From assembly GCA_018830445.1 (NCBI GenBank), contig JAHJSN010000016.1, forward strand, positions 1 to 40,732: DNA of 40,732 bases. Direction: 5' to 3'. Source of the stretch: Alphaproteobacteria bacterium (GTDB lineage: Bacteria; Pseudomonadota; Alphaproteobacteria; Rhizobiales; Hyphomicrobiaceae). A program made the position numbers and the translations under genes. The notes under the pieces were generated by a model, which was not told the DNA's origin, did no database searches, and saw nothing but the letters and a program-made list of their open reading frames with translations. Each line of letters begins with the position of its first letter. Position 1 is the first letter of the stretch. Shown in pieces: positions 16,581-25,018 of this stretch.

Positions 16581-16995
16581 GTTTTTCTCTCGCGGCGCTG
16601 TTCGCTACCTCTGGTGGATCAACACTCGGCAGGCCGGTGTCGAGATACGGTCGCTGCGCCGCCGGGAGGCGGCGCATTTCTCCTCAACATTGGGCAAGCC
16701 CATGTTGCTCGTTGGTGCTCAACATTGGGCAAGCCCATGTTGCTCTTTGGTGCTCAACATTGGGCAAGCCCATGTTGAGGTGCGCCGGGTCGCCTTGCTC
16801 CCGGCCCGCCTGTGATGGCGAGCGATTCAATTCTCACTTACGCGCGGCGCTGTTCGCGACCACTGCTCGCTCCCGGCGCGCCTCGCGGCGGGCGATCCAA
16901 CGTCTCGGCGGACTGGTTTGAGTGAATCGCGGGTGGGAGAGGTTCAACACTCCTCACTCCTCACTCCTCACTACCCACTACCCACTACCCACTAT
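16581..16995. other. Repeat-packed rbfA-truB spacer
   Basis: A 415-bp spacer with no gene. It holds a strong hairpin at 16655-16676 (TGCGCCGCC-GGGA-GGCGGCGCA), three 35-bp hairpin repeats (16683-16777), a 14-bp direct repeat GCGGCGCTGTTCGC at 16592 and 16844, two diverged copies of a CTCCCGGC...GGCGATYCAA segment (about 16797-16829 and 16871-16903), and a heptanucleotide array ending at the rbfA stop. Confidence 0.75.
16683..16777. repeat. Three tandem 35-bp hairpin repeats
   Basis: Copies of CTCAACATTGGGC-AA-GCCCATGTTG start at 16683, 16718 and 16753, exactly 35 bp apart, joined by CTCGTTGGTG and CTCTTTGGTG. Each forms a 10-bp stem with one bulge. They lie in the transcribed rbfA-truB spacer. 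Confidence 0.9.
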
Positions 16996-16999
16996 TCAC
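16951..16999. repeat. Heptanucleotide tandem array touching the rbfA stop
   Basis: On the plus strand: TCCTCAC three times, TACCCAC three times, then TATTCAC. On the coding (minus) strand these read GTGAATA, three GTGGGTA, three GTGAGGA, starting at the rbfA stop codon itself. The array is a homogenised short repeat with three sub-families. Confidence 0.9.
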
Positions 17000-17403
17000 T
17001 CTTCTTTATTTTCGACATCGCGGCGGACCTGCGGGCTGGCCAGAAGCCGTTCGATCTTCATGGCTTCTTCGAAACCCTCATCCTCGCGGAAGCGGATGTC
17101 GGGGGCGTATTTCAAGTTGACGGCCTTGGCGAGGTTGGTGCGGATAAAGCGCTTGTGGCGCTCAAGGGCGGCAATGACGGGTGCCGCATCGCCGCCGCCG
17201 AGCGGCATGATGTAGGCGGTCGCGATTTTGAGGTCGGGCGACATGCGGACTTCGGCGACCGTGACGAGGCTCGAAGCCAGCACGTCGTCGTGGATCTCGC
17301 CGCGAGTCAACAGCCCCGCCAACGCGTGGCGCAGCATTTCGCCGACGCGGAGCTGGCGTTGACTGGGGCCTTTGGCTGCGGGCGGTTTAGAGTTTCTGGC
17401 CAG
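16996..17403 (-). CDS. rbfA: 30S ribosome-binding factor A (probable CTG start)
   Basis: Binds 30S precursors and assists 16S 5'-end maturation and cold adaptation. The conserved core starts [20 protein letters not shown] and continues through [18 protein letters not shown] to [17 protein letters not shown]. No ATG, GTG or TTG lies near the conserved N-terminus. A CTG at 17403 follows a perfect AAGGAG by 7 nt and gives 135 residues with the typical short basic leader ([16 protein letters not shown]), so I take CTG as the start. The next candidate, a TTG about 25 codons upstream, lacks support, and the first in-frame ATG (GEMLR) would remove conserved residues. It overlaps the end of the YcxB-like gene by 17 nt, suggesting translational coupling. 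Confidence 0.85.
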   Translation of the reverse strand: MARNSKPPAAKGPSQRQLRVGEMLRHALAGLLTRGEIHDDVLASSLVTVAEVRMSPDLKIATAYIMPLGGGDAAPVIAALERHKRFIRTNLAKAVNLKYAPDIRFREDEGFEEAMKIERLLASPQVRRDVENKEE

Positions 17404-17902
17404 CGGTCTTCTCCTTGGCGAACTGGGCGAACGCGTCGGCTTCGGCCGGTGTCGCGAACGCGCGCTTGGGCACAATCCAACCGATGCGATTGTTCGGCCA
17501 CAAGATGACGTGGTTGGCAAGATCATCGACGTGGCGGATCGCGGCCCACTTCATGCGGCCGTCGGCCATTTCGGAGCGGGACGTGAAGCCTTCCGCGTCG
17601 GCCGCCATCTCGACTTCAAACTCGCCGAGACGCTGGTGCTCGAAGCTGCGGCGTTGCCGCCATGAGGTGGCCACGAACTCCAACAGCAGCAGGAAGGCTG
17701 CGATAAAAGCGAAATAGACAGCAATGGCCACGTCGTTCGCCACCCACAGAGAAAAGCCTATTCCGGCGATCATCAGCGCGATCATGAATGCGTTGAGGTA
17801 GCGGCCTATGCGGCGCGGCCAGGTCAATCGGCAGTAGGCCGTATTGAGCGCACTGAAGTCGTCGAGCGTCAGCTTGAACCGCGTCTGAAATTTCTGGGTC
17901 AT
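17387..17902 (-). CDS. YcxB-like membrane protein of unknown function
   Basis: A 171-residue protein with two membrane helices (about 37-54 and 57-78) after an N-terminal domain, then a soluble domain with the features of the YcxB-like family: [54 protein letters not shown]. The function of this family is not known to me. It sits between infB and rbfA, which are usually adjacent, and overlaps rbfA by 17 nt. A hairpin at 17910-17941 carries AGGG in its 3' arm, 9 nt before the ATG, so its ribosome-binding site may be partly hidden. The family call rests on the two-helix layout and C-terminal pattern only. Confidence 0.7.
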   Translation of the reverse strand: MTQKFQTRFKLTLDDFSALNTAYCRLTWPRRIGRYLNAFMIALMIAGIGFSLWVANDVAIAVYFAFIAAFLLLLEFVATSWRQRRSFEHQRLGEFEVEMAADAEGFTSRSEMADGRMKWAAIRHVDDLANHVILWPNNRIGWIVPKRAFATPAEADAFAQFAKEKTAGQKL

Positions 17903-17909
17903 GCTTCAA

Positions 17910-17941
17910 AGCCCTGCCGGGTTGGGACCGGTCAGGGCTTC
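17910..17941 (-). promoter_or_regulatory. Hairpin between infB and the YcxB-like gene
   Basis: On the minus strand AAGCCCTG pairs with CAGGGCTT, with further inner CCGG pairing, followed by TGAAGC and the ATG. It could be a weak terminator after infB or a structure that hides the AGGG ribosome-binding site. Confidence 0.6.
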
Positions 17942-18015
17942 CTTTGTAGAACATCGGCGATTGCGGCGGCCGCCGTTGCGGCCGCTGCCAAATTTCAGAA
18001 CGACAAGTCGTCCGC

Positions 18016-20769
18016 CTACTCCAGCGTCCGGGCGATCTTCTCGACCTGGAAGCACTCGATGACATCGCCTTCGCGAAGGTCCTGGTAGTTGGCAAACGAC
18101 ATGCCGCACTCCTGGCCGGTCGGCACTTCCTTCACGTCATCCTTGAAGCGCTTGAGCATCGACAAGGTGCCTTCGTGAATCACCACGTTGTCGCGGATGA
18201 GGCGGACCTTGGCACCGCGCTCGACCTTGCCTTCGGTAACACGGCAACCGGCAACCTTGCCGACCTTGGTGATGTTGAAGACCTGGAGCACTTCCGCGTT
18301 GCCGAGGAAATTCTCGCGCAGCGTCGGCTCCAGGAGGCCGGACATGGCGGCTTTGATGTCGTCGACGAGGTCGTAGATGATGTTGTAGTAGCGGATCTCG
18401 ACGCCCTGCTGTTCGGCGGCCTGTTTGGCCTGAACGTTGGCGCGGACGTTGAAGCCGACGATGACGGCGTCCGAGGCATTGGCGAGCACGACATCGGATT
18501 CGGTGATGCCGCCGACGCCGGTGTGGACGAGGCGCGCCTGGACTTCGTCGTTGCCGAGTTTCTTCAGCGACTGGGCGATGGCCTCGACGGAGCCCTGCAC
18601 GTCTCCCTTGACGAGAACCGGCAGCTCTTTCAGATCGGCGTTGTCCTTGAGGGACTGCATCATCTGTTCGAGCGTGCGCGGGGTTCCCGCGGTGCCGAGT
18701 TTCTCGCGGCGCTTGCGTTCACGGTAGCCGGTGATCTCGCGGGCGCGGGCTTCATTCTCGACCACGGCGAACTGGTCGCCGGCTTCGGGGGCGGCGTCGA
18801 AGCCGAGGACTTCCACCGGTACAGAAGGTCCGGCTGTGGGTACGTTCGTGCCATGATCGTCGATCAAGGCGCGGACGCGGCCCCAGGCCGTACCGGCGAC
18901 GATGACGTCTCCGACTTTCAGCGTGCCGCGCTGGACGAGCACGGTGCCGACAGGTCCGCGTCCACGCTCAAGCTTGGCTTCGATGACGAAACCGTCGGCG
19001 CGGCGATCAGCATTTACCCTGAGTTCGAGCAATTCGGATTGCAGCACGATCGCATCGAGCAGCTTGTCGAGGTTCAAACGCTTCAGCGCAGAGACTTCGA
19101 CTTCGAGCGTATCCCCCGACATGCTTTCGACCACGATCTCGTGCTGGAGCAGATCGGTGCGCACGCGGTTGGGATCGGCATCCGGCTTATCGATCTTGTT
19201 GATCGCAACGATAATCGGAACGCCGGCTGCCTTGGCGTGATTGATGGCTTCCACCGTCTGCGGCATGACTCCGTCGTCGGCGGCGACGACGAGAATGACG
19301 ACGTCGGTGACCTTGGCGCCACGGGCACGCATCGCGGTGAATGCGGCGTGGCCGGGGGTATCGATGAAGGTGATCTTGTGTCCGGCATCGGATGTCACCT
19401 GATAGGCGCCAATGTGCTGGGTGATCCCGCCGGCCTCGCCGGCAACCACGTTGGCCTGACGCAGGGCGTCGAGCAATGAGGTCTTGCCGTGGTCGACGTG
19501 GCCCATGATGGTGACAACAGGAGCGCGCGGCTCGGTTGCGCCATCCTCCTCGATCGCCTCGATGAAACCTTCCTCGACATCGGCCTCGGAAACGCGCTTT
19601 GGCGTGTGACCGAATTCGGTGACGAGCAGTTCTGCCGTGTCGGCATCGATCGCGTCGGTGATCTTGTGCATCTCGCCCTGCTTCATCAGGACCTTGATGA
19701 GATCGACCGCACGTTCGGTCATCCGGTTTGCGAGTTCCTGGATGGTGATGACCTCTGGGATCGTCACTTCACGCATGACCTTGTCCCTCGGCTGAACGAT
19801 CCCGGCGGCCTTCATCTTCTCACGCTCGCGCTTGCGCTTCAGTGAGGCCATCGAGCGCTCGCGCTGCTCACGGTTGAGAAGCTGGTCGACCGTCAGCTTG
19901 CCGCGCTGACGCTCATCGCCTGCGCGGGCAGGAGCGCGCGGAGACTTGCCGCGCTTGTCCTTGCCGCGTTCGTCGTCCTCGTCGGACGGCGGCGGGGTTG
20001 CCGGGCGGGCAGGGCGGGCACTCTTGGTAAGCTTGAGTTCTTCCTTGGCTTCGTTGCGCTCACGCGGCGGGGGTTCGGCTCCCGGCAGGATTATTTCCTT
20101 CGGGCGGCCACCAGCCACGGGCCGGAATGCGGTATCGTTCGAGCGCCTTGCACGCTGCGGGCGTTCCGGCGCCGCCGGTTCGGATGGGGGACCGCCTCTG
20201 GCGGCAGCGGGCGGGCGCTTGCCCGGTTCAGAAGCGTCGCTGGCAGGCGCGCCGGCGGCAGCTTCCGCGCGCGGCTCTTCTTTTTCTGGTGTAGCCGGTT
20301 CAGACTTGGCTTGTGCAACCGGTGCTGGCGAGGCTGCCGCTTCGGGTGGGTGTGTCTCCGCGGCCGGGGCCGCATCGACGACCGGCGGCTGCTTGGCCTT
20401 CTCTTCCTCGGCACGGGCGGCTGCTTCAGCGTCCGCCTTGGCGCGCTCGGCCTCGTTCTTGCGGGCTTCTTCGAGCGCCTGCAAACGAGCCTGCTGCTCG
20501 TGCTCGGACAGATTGCGTCCGGCGGCACCGCCGGTGGAGGCAGATTGCTTCTTCTTCGCAGGACTGCGCGACGAGGCGGCACTTTCTTCAGCGGCGGCGC
20601 CAGGCTGAACCAGCTTGCGCGATTTGCGCTTCTCGACGACCACCGACTTGGAGCGGCCGTGGCTGAAATTCTGCTTAACGTGACCGGACTCGACCGTGCG
20701 CTGGAGCGACAGCGGTTTGCGGCCCGTGCCACCCGTGTTCTTCGCGTCTTGGTCCTTGGTTTCCGACAT
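18016..20769 (-). CDS. infB: Translation initiation factor IF-2
   Basis: A 917-residue GTPase that brings initiator fMet-tRNA to the 30S subunit and promotes subunit joining. The long N-terminal region (to about residue 330) is low-complexity, Ala/Pro/Glu/Lys-rich and includes the IF-2-associated segment ([32 protein letters not shown]). The G domain has G1 GHVDHGKTS (about 421-429), G2 [10 protein letters not shown]3 DTPGH and G4 NKID (about 523-526). The C-terminal domains end in [22 protein letters not shown]. The length suits alphaproteobacterial IF-2. It lies in the rimP-nusA-rnpM-infB cluster; a 143-bp gap upstream holds a perfect 16-bp palindrome at 20842-20857. Confidence 0.97.
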   Translation of the reverse strand: MSETKDQDAKNTGGTGRKPLSLQRTVESGHVKQNFSHGRSKSVVVEKRKSRKLVQPGAAAEESAASSRSPAKKKQSASTGGAAGRNLSEHEQQARLQALEEARKNEAERAKADAEAAARAEEEKAKQPPVVDAAPAAETHPPEAAASPAPVAQAKSEPATPEKEEPRAEAAAGAPASDASEPGKRPPAAARGGPPSEPAAPERPQRARRSNDTAFRPVAGGRPKEIILPGAEPPPRERNEAKEELKLTKSARPARPATPPPSDEDDERGKDKRGKSPRAPARAGDERQRGKLTVDQLLNREQRERSMASLKRKREREKMKAAGIVQPRDKVMREVTIPEVITIQELANRMTERAVDLIKVLMKQGEMHKITDAIDADTAELLVTEFGHTPKRVSEADVEEGFIEAIEEDGATEPRAPVVTIMGHVDHGKTSLLDALRQANVVAGEAGGITQHIGAYQVTSDAGHKITFIDTPGHAAFTAMRARGAKVTDVVILVVAADDGVMPQTVEAINHAKAAGVPIIVAINKIDKPDADPNRVRTDLLQHEIVVESMSGDTLEVEVSALKRLNLDKLLDAIVLQSELLELRVNADRRADGFVIEAKLERGRGPVGTVLVQRGTLKVGDVIVAGTAWGRVRALIDDHGTNVPTAGPSVPVEVLGFDAAPEAGDQFAVVENEARAREITGYRERKRREKLGTAGTPRTLEQMMQSLKDNADLKELPVLVKGDVQGSVEAIAQSLKKLGNDEVQARLVHTGVGGITESDVVLANASDAVIVGFNVRANVQAKQAAEQQGVEIRYYNIIYDLVDDIKAAMSGLLEPTLRENFLGNAEVLQVFNITKVGKVAGCRVTEGKVERGAKVRLIRDNVVIHEGTLSMLKRFKDDVKEVPTGQECGMSFANYQDLREGDVIECFQVEKIARTLE

Positions 20770-20841
20770 TCGTTATCCGTTCAAATCCGATTTCACCGGG
20801 TTCCAGGCGGCAATGCCGCGAACCCTTCGCGTTTCTAATGT

Positions 20842-20857
20842 GGCATGACGTCATGCC
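20842..20857. promoter_or_regulatory. Perfect 16-bp palindrome in the rnpM-infB gap
   Basis: GGCATGACGTCATGCC has no central spacer, so it cannot form a normal RNA hairpin loop without opening several pairs. A dimeric DNA-binding protein site is more likely. It lies 73 bp upstream of the infB start. Confidence 0.45.
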
Positions 20858-20912
20858 TTCCGTTTTCTTTCGGCCCTCAGCGGGCGGTTCTCTACTCGTC
20901 CGGGCTGGCAGA

Positions 20913-21668
20913 TCACGACGGCGCCTCCCCGAAGGAAGGCTCATCCGTCAAAGGCCCATCGTCCGGCCCTTCGATCGAAGCCGTCTCCTGGACGGCCTCC
21001 AATCCACGGCCAAAACGGATCAGGCGTTCCGCATCGACGGCGAAACGTTCAGCTGCTCCACCGGCTTTGATGGCAGCGTGTACCACATTTGGGCCGCCGA
21101 TGGCCAAACTCAATTCGTCGATCGTCAGGCAATCGAAAACAACAGCCGATCGGCCACATGAGCGGGCCACGGCCCGGACCTTCGAATCGAGCTTCTGGCG
21201 GCCGCCCGAGGCCGCATCGGTGCCATGCAACAGGACAAAAGCCTGGCCACGTTCAATAACGTCACTGACTTTGTCAAACCCTGTGACAACCAGTCCCGCC
21301 TTGTTGGCCAGCGACAGGCTCTCGCAGACGCGCCGGCGAAGTCCGTTGTGGGTTTCCTCGGCAAGGCCGGGGGAGACGTTAACCTTGCGTTTCAGGCTGC
21401 GGGCAAAGGCGTGGGACTTTACGGCGGCCTCAATGCTGGACCGGTCGGCCGTGATCCATACGCCACGGCCAGGCAACTTGCGATTGAGATCGATATAGAT
21501 GCTGTCGCCGGGACCGGCAACGAAGCGGATCAGCTCACGGAGGGGACGCTCGCGCCGCGTCAACGCGCACAGACGCTCGCCCGCCGCGGAACCGCGACGA
21601 TCGCGCCGAGGCCGGACAGTCGAGCTGCCAGCGCTCGGTAGAGCGTCTTTTGACGTCGTTTGACGCAC
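20913..21668 (-). CDS. rnpM: RNA-binding protein, YlxR (DUF448) plus L7Ae-like domain
   Basis: A 251-residue fusion of an N-terminal YlxR domain (ERLCALTRRERPLRELIRFVAGPG...LPGRGVWI, with the family GRG signature) and a C-terminal L7Ae/ribosomal L30e-like domain (about residues 95-200). YlxR proteins have been linked to RNase P modulation (RnpM) in Firmicutes; the alphaproteobacterial fusion is less studied. The best start is GTG 21668, preceded by AAGGAG at a 5-nt spacing, rather than the upstream TTG at 21683. It lies just after nusA, as in many bacteria. The gene symbol is by family only. Confidence 0.85.
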   Translation of the reverse strand: MRQTTSKDALPSAGSSTVRPRRDRRGSAAGERLCALTRRERPLRELIRFVAGPGDSIYIDLNRKLPGRGVWITADRSSIEAAVKSHAFARSLKRKVNVSPGLAEETHNGLRRRVCESLSLANKAGLVVTGFDKVSDVIERGQAFVLLHGTDAASGGRQKLDSKVRAVARSCGRSAVVFDCLTIDELSLAIGGPNVVHAAIKAGGAAERFAVDAERLIRFGRGLEAVQETASIEGPDDGPLTDEPSFGEAPS

Positions 21669-21694
21669 GTGTTCTCCTTGCAAGCTTGTCCACG

Positions 21695-23371
21695 TCAGGA
21701 CGCGCTGTCTGAAGTCGGGTTATCGGCAGTGACGGTTGCCGCGTCATCCGCCTCTTCGGCGTCCGCTTCCCCGTCTTCGCCTTCTTCGGGGGGCGGCGCC
21801 AAGTCTTCCTCAGTGATCCAACCGGCCGCGACACGGGCCGACATGATCAGGTTCTCGGCATCCGACCGCGACAATTCGATGCCGTCGAGAATGCCGGGAT
21901 GGCGGACGGGGTCAACCGACTTGTCCTTGCTGCGCTCGACCCAGCCGACGAGATCGTCGGTCGCGCAATCGGCAAGGTCTTCGACGGTCTTCACGCCGCC
22001 GCGACCGAGAGCGACCATCATCGTGGTGGTCACGCCGGGGACTTCGCCGACAGCATCCTCGACACCCAATTCGCGGCGTTCCGCGTCGCGCTCAGACTCG
22101 GCGCGTTGCAGGAAGTCGCGGGCGCGGTCCTGGATTTCGGTCGCGGTATCGTCGTCGAAGCCCTCGATCTGGGCAACTTCGGACAGCTCGACAAATGCGA
22201 CTTCCTCGATCGAGGCAAAGCCCTCGGTGGCAAGCAGCTGGGCAATCACTTCGTCGACGTCGAGTTGCTCCATGAACATCTGCGAGCGCTCGTTGAATTC
22301 CTTCTGACGACGCTCGCTTTCCTCGGCTTCCGTCATGATGTCGATGTCCCAGCCGGTGAGCTGGGAGGCCAGCCGAACATTCTGACCGCGGCGGCCGATC
22401 GCCAGCGAGAGCTGGCTCTCAGGCACGACGACTTCGATCTTGTCGTTGTCCTCGTCGAGAACAACCTTCGAGACTTCGGCGGGCGCCAGGGCGTTGACGA
22501 TGAACTCGGCAGGGTCCTGCTTCCACTGAATGATGTCGACCTTCTCGCCCTGAAGCTCATTGACGACAGCCTGGACGCGGCTGCCGCGCATGCCGACGCA
22601 GGCGCCGACGGGATCGATGGACGTATCCTTCGAGATGACGGCGATCTTGGCGCGCGAACCAGGGTCGCGGGCAACCGACTTGATCTCGACGATGCCATCA
22701 TAGATCTCAGGGACCTCGGCGGCGAACAGCTTGGCCATGAATTCCGGGCGGGCGCGCGACAGGAACAGCTGCGGCCCGCGCTGCTCGCGGCGGACGTCGT
22801 AGATGTAGGCGCGGACACGGTCGCCATAGCGGAAATTCTCGCGCGGGATCGTCTCATCGCGGCGGATGATCGCCTCGGCGCGGCCGAGATCGACGACAAC
22901 GTTGCCGTACTCGACCCGCTTCACGGTGCCGTTGACGACTTCGCCGATCCGGTCCTTGTACTCGTCGAACTGCTGGTCCCGCTCGGCTTCGCGCACCTTC
23001 TGGACGATGACCTGCTTGGCGTTCTGGGCGGCGACGCGGCCGAACTCCAGCGGCGGCAGGTGTTCGACGATCTCACCGCCAATCTGTGCTTCGGGATCCG
23101 AGCGGCGGGCTTCTTCCAGGCTCATCTCGGTGGCGTCGTTCTCGACCGTCTCGACGATCGTGATGACGCGAACCAGTTTGGTCTCGCCGGTCTTCGGATC
23201 GATCTCGCAGCGGATATCGTTCTCCGGTCCGTAGCGGGATTTCGCAGCCTTCTGGATCGCGTCCTGCATCGCATGGAGCACGATTGCGGGATCGATGAGT
23301 TTCTCGCGTGCGACCGCGTTGGCGATCTGCAGGAGTTCGAGACGGTTGGCGCTGACGCCGGCCATGCTCAT
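21695..23371 (-). CDS. nusA: Transcription termination/antitermination factor NusA
   Basis: A 558-residue RNA polymerase-binding factor acting in pausing, termination and rRNA antitermination. The N-terminal domain starts MSMAGVSANRLELLQIANAVAREK. The S1 domain follows (about 135-200, IGEVVNGTVKRVEYGNVVVDLG), then two KH domains (VGACVGMRGSRVQAVVNEL and LAIGRRGQNVRLASQLTGW). The C-terminal region has two helix-hairpin-helix repeats and an acidic tail. The ATG follows GGAGGA by about 9 nt, and the rimP stop lies 5 nt upstream, so rimP and nusA are tightly coupled. Confidence 0.97.
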   Translation of the reverse strand: MSMAGVSANRLELLQIANAVAREKLIDPAIVLHAMQDAIQKAAKSRYGPENDIRCEIDPKTGETKLVRVITIVETVENDATEMSLEEARRSDPEAQIGGEIVEHLPPLEFGRVAAQNAKQVIVQKVREAERDQQFDEYKDRIGEVVNGTVKRVEYGNVVVDLGRAEAIIRRDETIPRENFRYGDRVRAYIYDVRREQRGPQLFLSRARPEFMAKLFAAEVPEIYDGIVEIKSVARDPGSRAKIAVISKDTSIDPVGACVGMRGSRVQAVVNELQGEKVDIIQWKQDPAEFIVNALAPAEVSKVVLDEDNDKIEVVVPESQLSLAIGRRGQNVRLASQLTGWDIDIMTEAEESERRQKEFNERSQMFMEQLDVDEVIAQLLATEGFASIEEVAFVELSEVAQIEGFDDDTATEIQDRARDFLQRAESERDAERRELGVEDAVGEVPGVTTTMMVALGRGGVKTVEDLADCATDDLVGWVERSKDKSVDPVRHPGILDGIELSRSDAENLIMSARVAAGWITEEDLAPPPEEGEDGEADAEEADDAATVTADNPTSDSAS

Positions 23372-23376
23372 TTCGA

Positions 23377-23988
23377 TCAGTCCTCCAAGTCCACTTCGTC
23401 GCCGGGGCCCAGCGGGCCGTCGGGATCGTCGCTTCGTTTATCTTTCTTCGCGCGGGACAATGCCTCGCGGATGAGGTCGTCGGTGAGGACAAGTTTGGCG
23501 TCCTTCACCAGGTCGAGCGGCAAACCAAGCAGGGTCGCGCCGACTTCCGGCAGGTCAACTTCCAGGCGGACCTCGCCGTCTTCAAATCCTTCCAGGCGGC
23601 CGCGAAAACGCTTGCGGCCATCAATCATCTCGCTCATTTCGAGCTTCGCCTCGTGCCCGGCCCAATCCTCGAAGTCGGAGGGCCGGACCAGCGGGCGATC
23701 GATACCGGGCGAGGAGATCTCGAGGCGGTAGGTGCCGGGAACGAGATCATGGACATCGAGAAGAGGCGAAAGCTGTCTGGAAATCAACTCGCAATCGTCG
23801 ATGGTTATCGTCCCGTCCGGCCGCTCGGCCATGATCTGCACAGTCATTTCAGCGCGGCCGTCGACTTTGACGCGCACGATCCGGAAGCCGAGGTCGTCCA
23901 GCACCGGCTCGACAAGTTCGGCCAGTGCCGCCGCCAGACCCGATTCCTGGACGAAACGCTCACTAGGAGCGGCCGCACGCTCTGCCAC
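23377..23988 (-). CDS. rimP: Ribosome maturation factor RimP
   Basis: A 203-residue 30S assembly factor needed for pseudoknot and S12-region maturation. The N-terminal domain (LVEPVLDDLGFRIVRVKVDG...ITIDDCELISRQLSPLLD) and the family motif YRLEISSPGIDRPLVRPSDFEDWAGHEAKL are intact, followed by the SH3-like C-terminal domain. A C-terminal Asp/Lys-rich extension ends EVDLED. The start is GTG 23988, with AGGA 6 nt upstream. It is the first gene of the rimP-nusA-rnpM-infB operon, right after the terminator at 24054-24088. Confidence 0.95.
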   Translation of the reverse strand: MAERAAAPSERFVQESGLAAALAELVEPVLDDLGFRIVRVKVDGRAEMTVQIMAERPDGTITIDDCELISRQLSPLLDVHDLVPGTYRLEISSPGIDRPLVRPSDFEDWAGHEAKLEMSEMIDGRKRFRGRLEGFEDGEVRLEVDLPEVGATLLGLPLDLVKDAKLVLTDDLIREALSRAKKDKRSDDPDGPLGPGDEVDLED

Positions 23989-24053
23989 AGATGTCCTCGC
24001 GTATCGAATTCCGCCGCCACGTCGACCGCAAGTCCGGCCAACATGGAGCGCTC

Positions 24054-24088
24054 AAAAACAAAAAGAGTGGACCCGGGGGGACCCACTC
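24054..24088 (-). terminator. Intrinsic terminator between trmB and rimP
   Basis: On the minus strand GAGTGG...CCACTC (inner GC-rich loop) is followed by TTTTTGTTTTTG. It lies 105 nt after the trmB stop and 65 nt before the rimP start, marking an operon boundary or an attenuator for the rimP-nusA operon. Confidence 0.8.
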
Positions 24089-24193
24089 ACTGAGTTGAGA
24101 TGATCATGAGCAATAGTGACAATATGTGACCTTCAGGCGCCTTTCAAGCGAATTCATGAAAGTTTTTTGAGCATTACCCCCTGGAGTCCGGCA

Positions 24194-24898
24194 TTAACCG
24201 TTTCCATCGACTCGATGAAACGAAAGGTAATAGCAGCGCCGGCCTTCGCGGACGGCTTTTTGTTGGTAGCGGGTGGCCGGCCAGTCGGCAGGGCGCTCGC
24301 GCCAGTCGGCGGGGCCTGACGCCCGCCAACAAAACCGCGGCTCCGCCTGGAAGGCGATCAATATCGTTCGAAGATAATCACCGATATCGGTGCCGATTCT
24401 CAGTTCCGCACCGGGGCGCATGACCTCGGCCAGCAGACCCAGTAGGTGCGGTGAAATGAGGCGGCGCTTGGCGTGGCGTTTCTTGGGCCACGGATCCGGG
24501 AACAGAATGAACGTGCGGGCGATGCTGGCCGCGGGCAGCCATCGCAGCAAATCGCGCGCATCGTCAGGATGCAGGCGGACATTGGCAAGGCCGCGCTCCT
24601 CGACGGCGATGAGCGCCTTGGCCACACCATCTTCGAACGGCTCGCAGCCGATCATGCCGATGGCCGGGTTGTGCTCGGCCTGCCAAATGAGGTGCTCGGC
24701 GCCGCCGAAACCGATCTCCAGCCAGACTTCGGAAAGCGGCGGATTGTAGAGATTGCCGAGTTGCTCGGGTGCAGGATGTGTCAGCTGCGGGCGCACAGCA
24801 GGCAGTACGTCGGACAACAGGCGTTGCTGGCGCGGGCTCAGCACCCGCCCACGGCGGCGGCCGAACGAGCGGAGTTCGCTGGTTTCAGTTGGGGTCAT
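24194..24898 (-). CDS. trmB: tRNA (guanine-N7)-methyltransferase
   Basis: Uses SAM to make m7G46 in the tRNA variable loop. Conserved parts are LEIGFGGAEHLIWQAEHNP (SAM motif I), IGCEPFEDGVAKAL, the catalytic-region PDPWPKKRHAKRR and IGTDIGDYLR. I start at ATG 24898 (234 residues, MTPTETSELRSFGRRRGR), where similarity should begin. In-frame GTG 24922 and ATG 24955 are alternatives; none has a strong ribosome-binding site. It lies downstream of metK, which makes its cofactor, but the two are split by a terminator-like hairpin at 24963-24991. Confidence 0.93.
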   Translation of the reverse strand: MTPTETSELRSFGRRRGRVLSPRQQRLLSDVLPAVRPQLTHPAPEQLGNLYNPPLSEVWLEIGFGGAEHLIWQAEHNPAIGMIGCEPFEDGVAKALIAVEERGLANVRLHPDDARDLLRWLPAASIARTFILFPDPWPKKRHAKRRLISPHLLGLLAEVMRPGAELRIGTDIGDYLRTILIAFQAEPRFCWRASGPADWRERPADWPATRYQQKAVREGRRCYYLSFHRVDGNG

Positions 24899-24962
24899 CG
24901 GCTGCTTTGGCGTATCGCTCACGGCGCTAACCCAATTGCTCAGCGGCAATTCCATATAAGAA

Positions 24963-24991
24963 GGGGCGGCTGCCTTGCCGGCAGTCGCCCC
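24963..24991 (-). terminator. Terminator-like hairpin after metK
   Basis: On the minus strand GGGGCG-A-CTGCC pairs with GGCAG-C-CGCCCC with one mismatch, followed by TTCTTAT. It lies just before trmB, so trmB may be partly attenuated. Confidence 0.65.
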
Positions 24992-25018
24992 AATTTGATT
25001 TTAGCCTGGCGTCCGATC

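Noticed and set aside
18175-19479. 434-residue plus-strand ORF over infB
   Set aside because: Antisense shadow of the IF-2 G domain and C-terminal region.
21899-23731. 610-residue plus-strand ORF over nusA/rimP
   Set aside because: Antisense shadow spanning two genuine minus-strand genes.
24147-24174. Plus-strand terminator after CTTTCA...TGAAAG with T6
   Set aside because: The stem is short and AT-rich, and no plus-strand gene lies upstream to need it.
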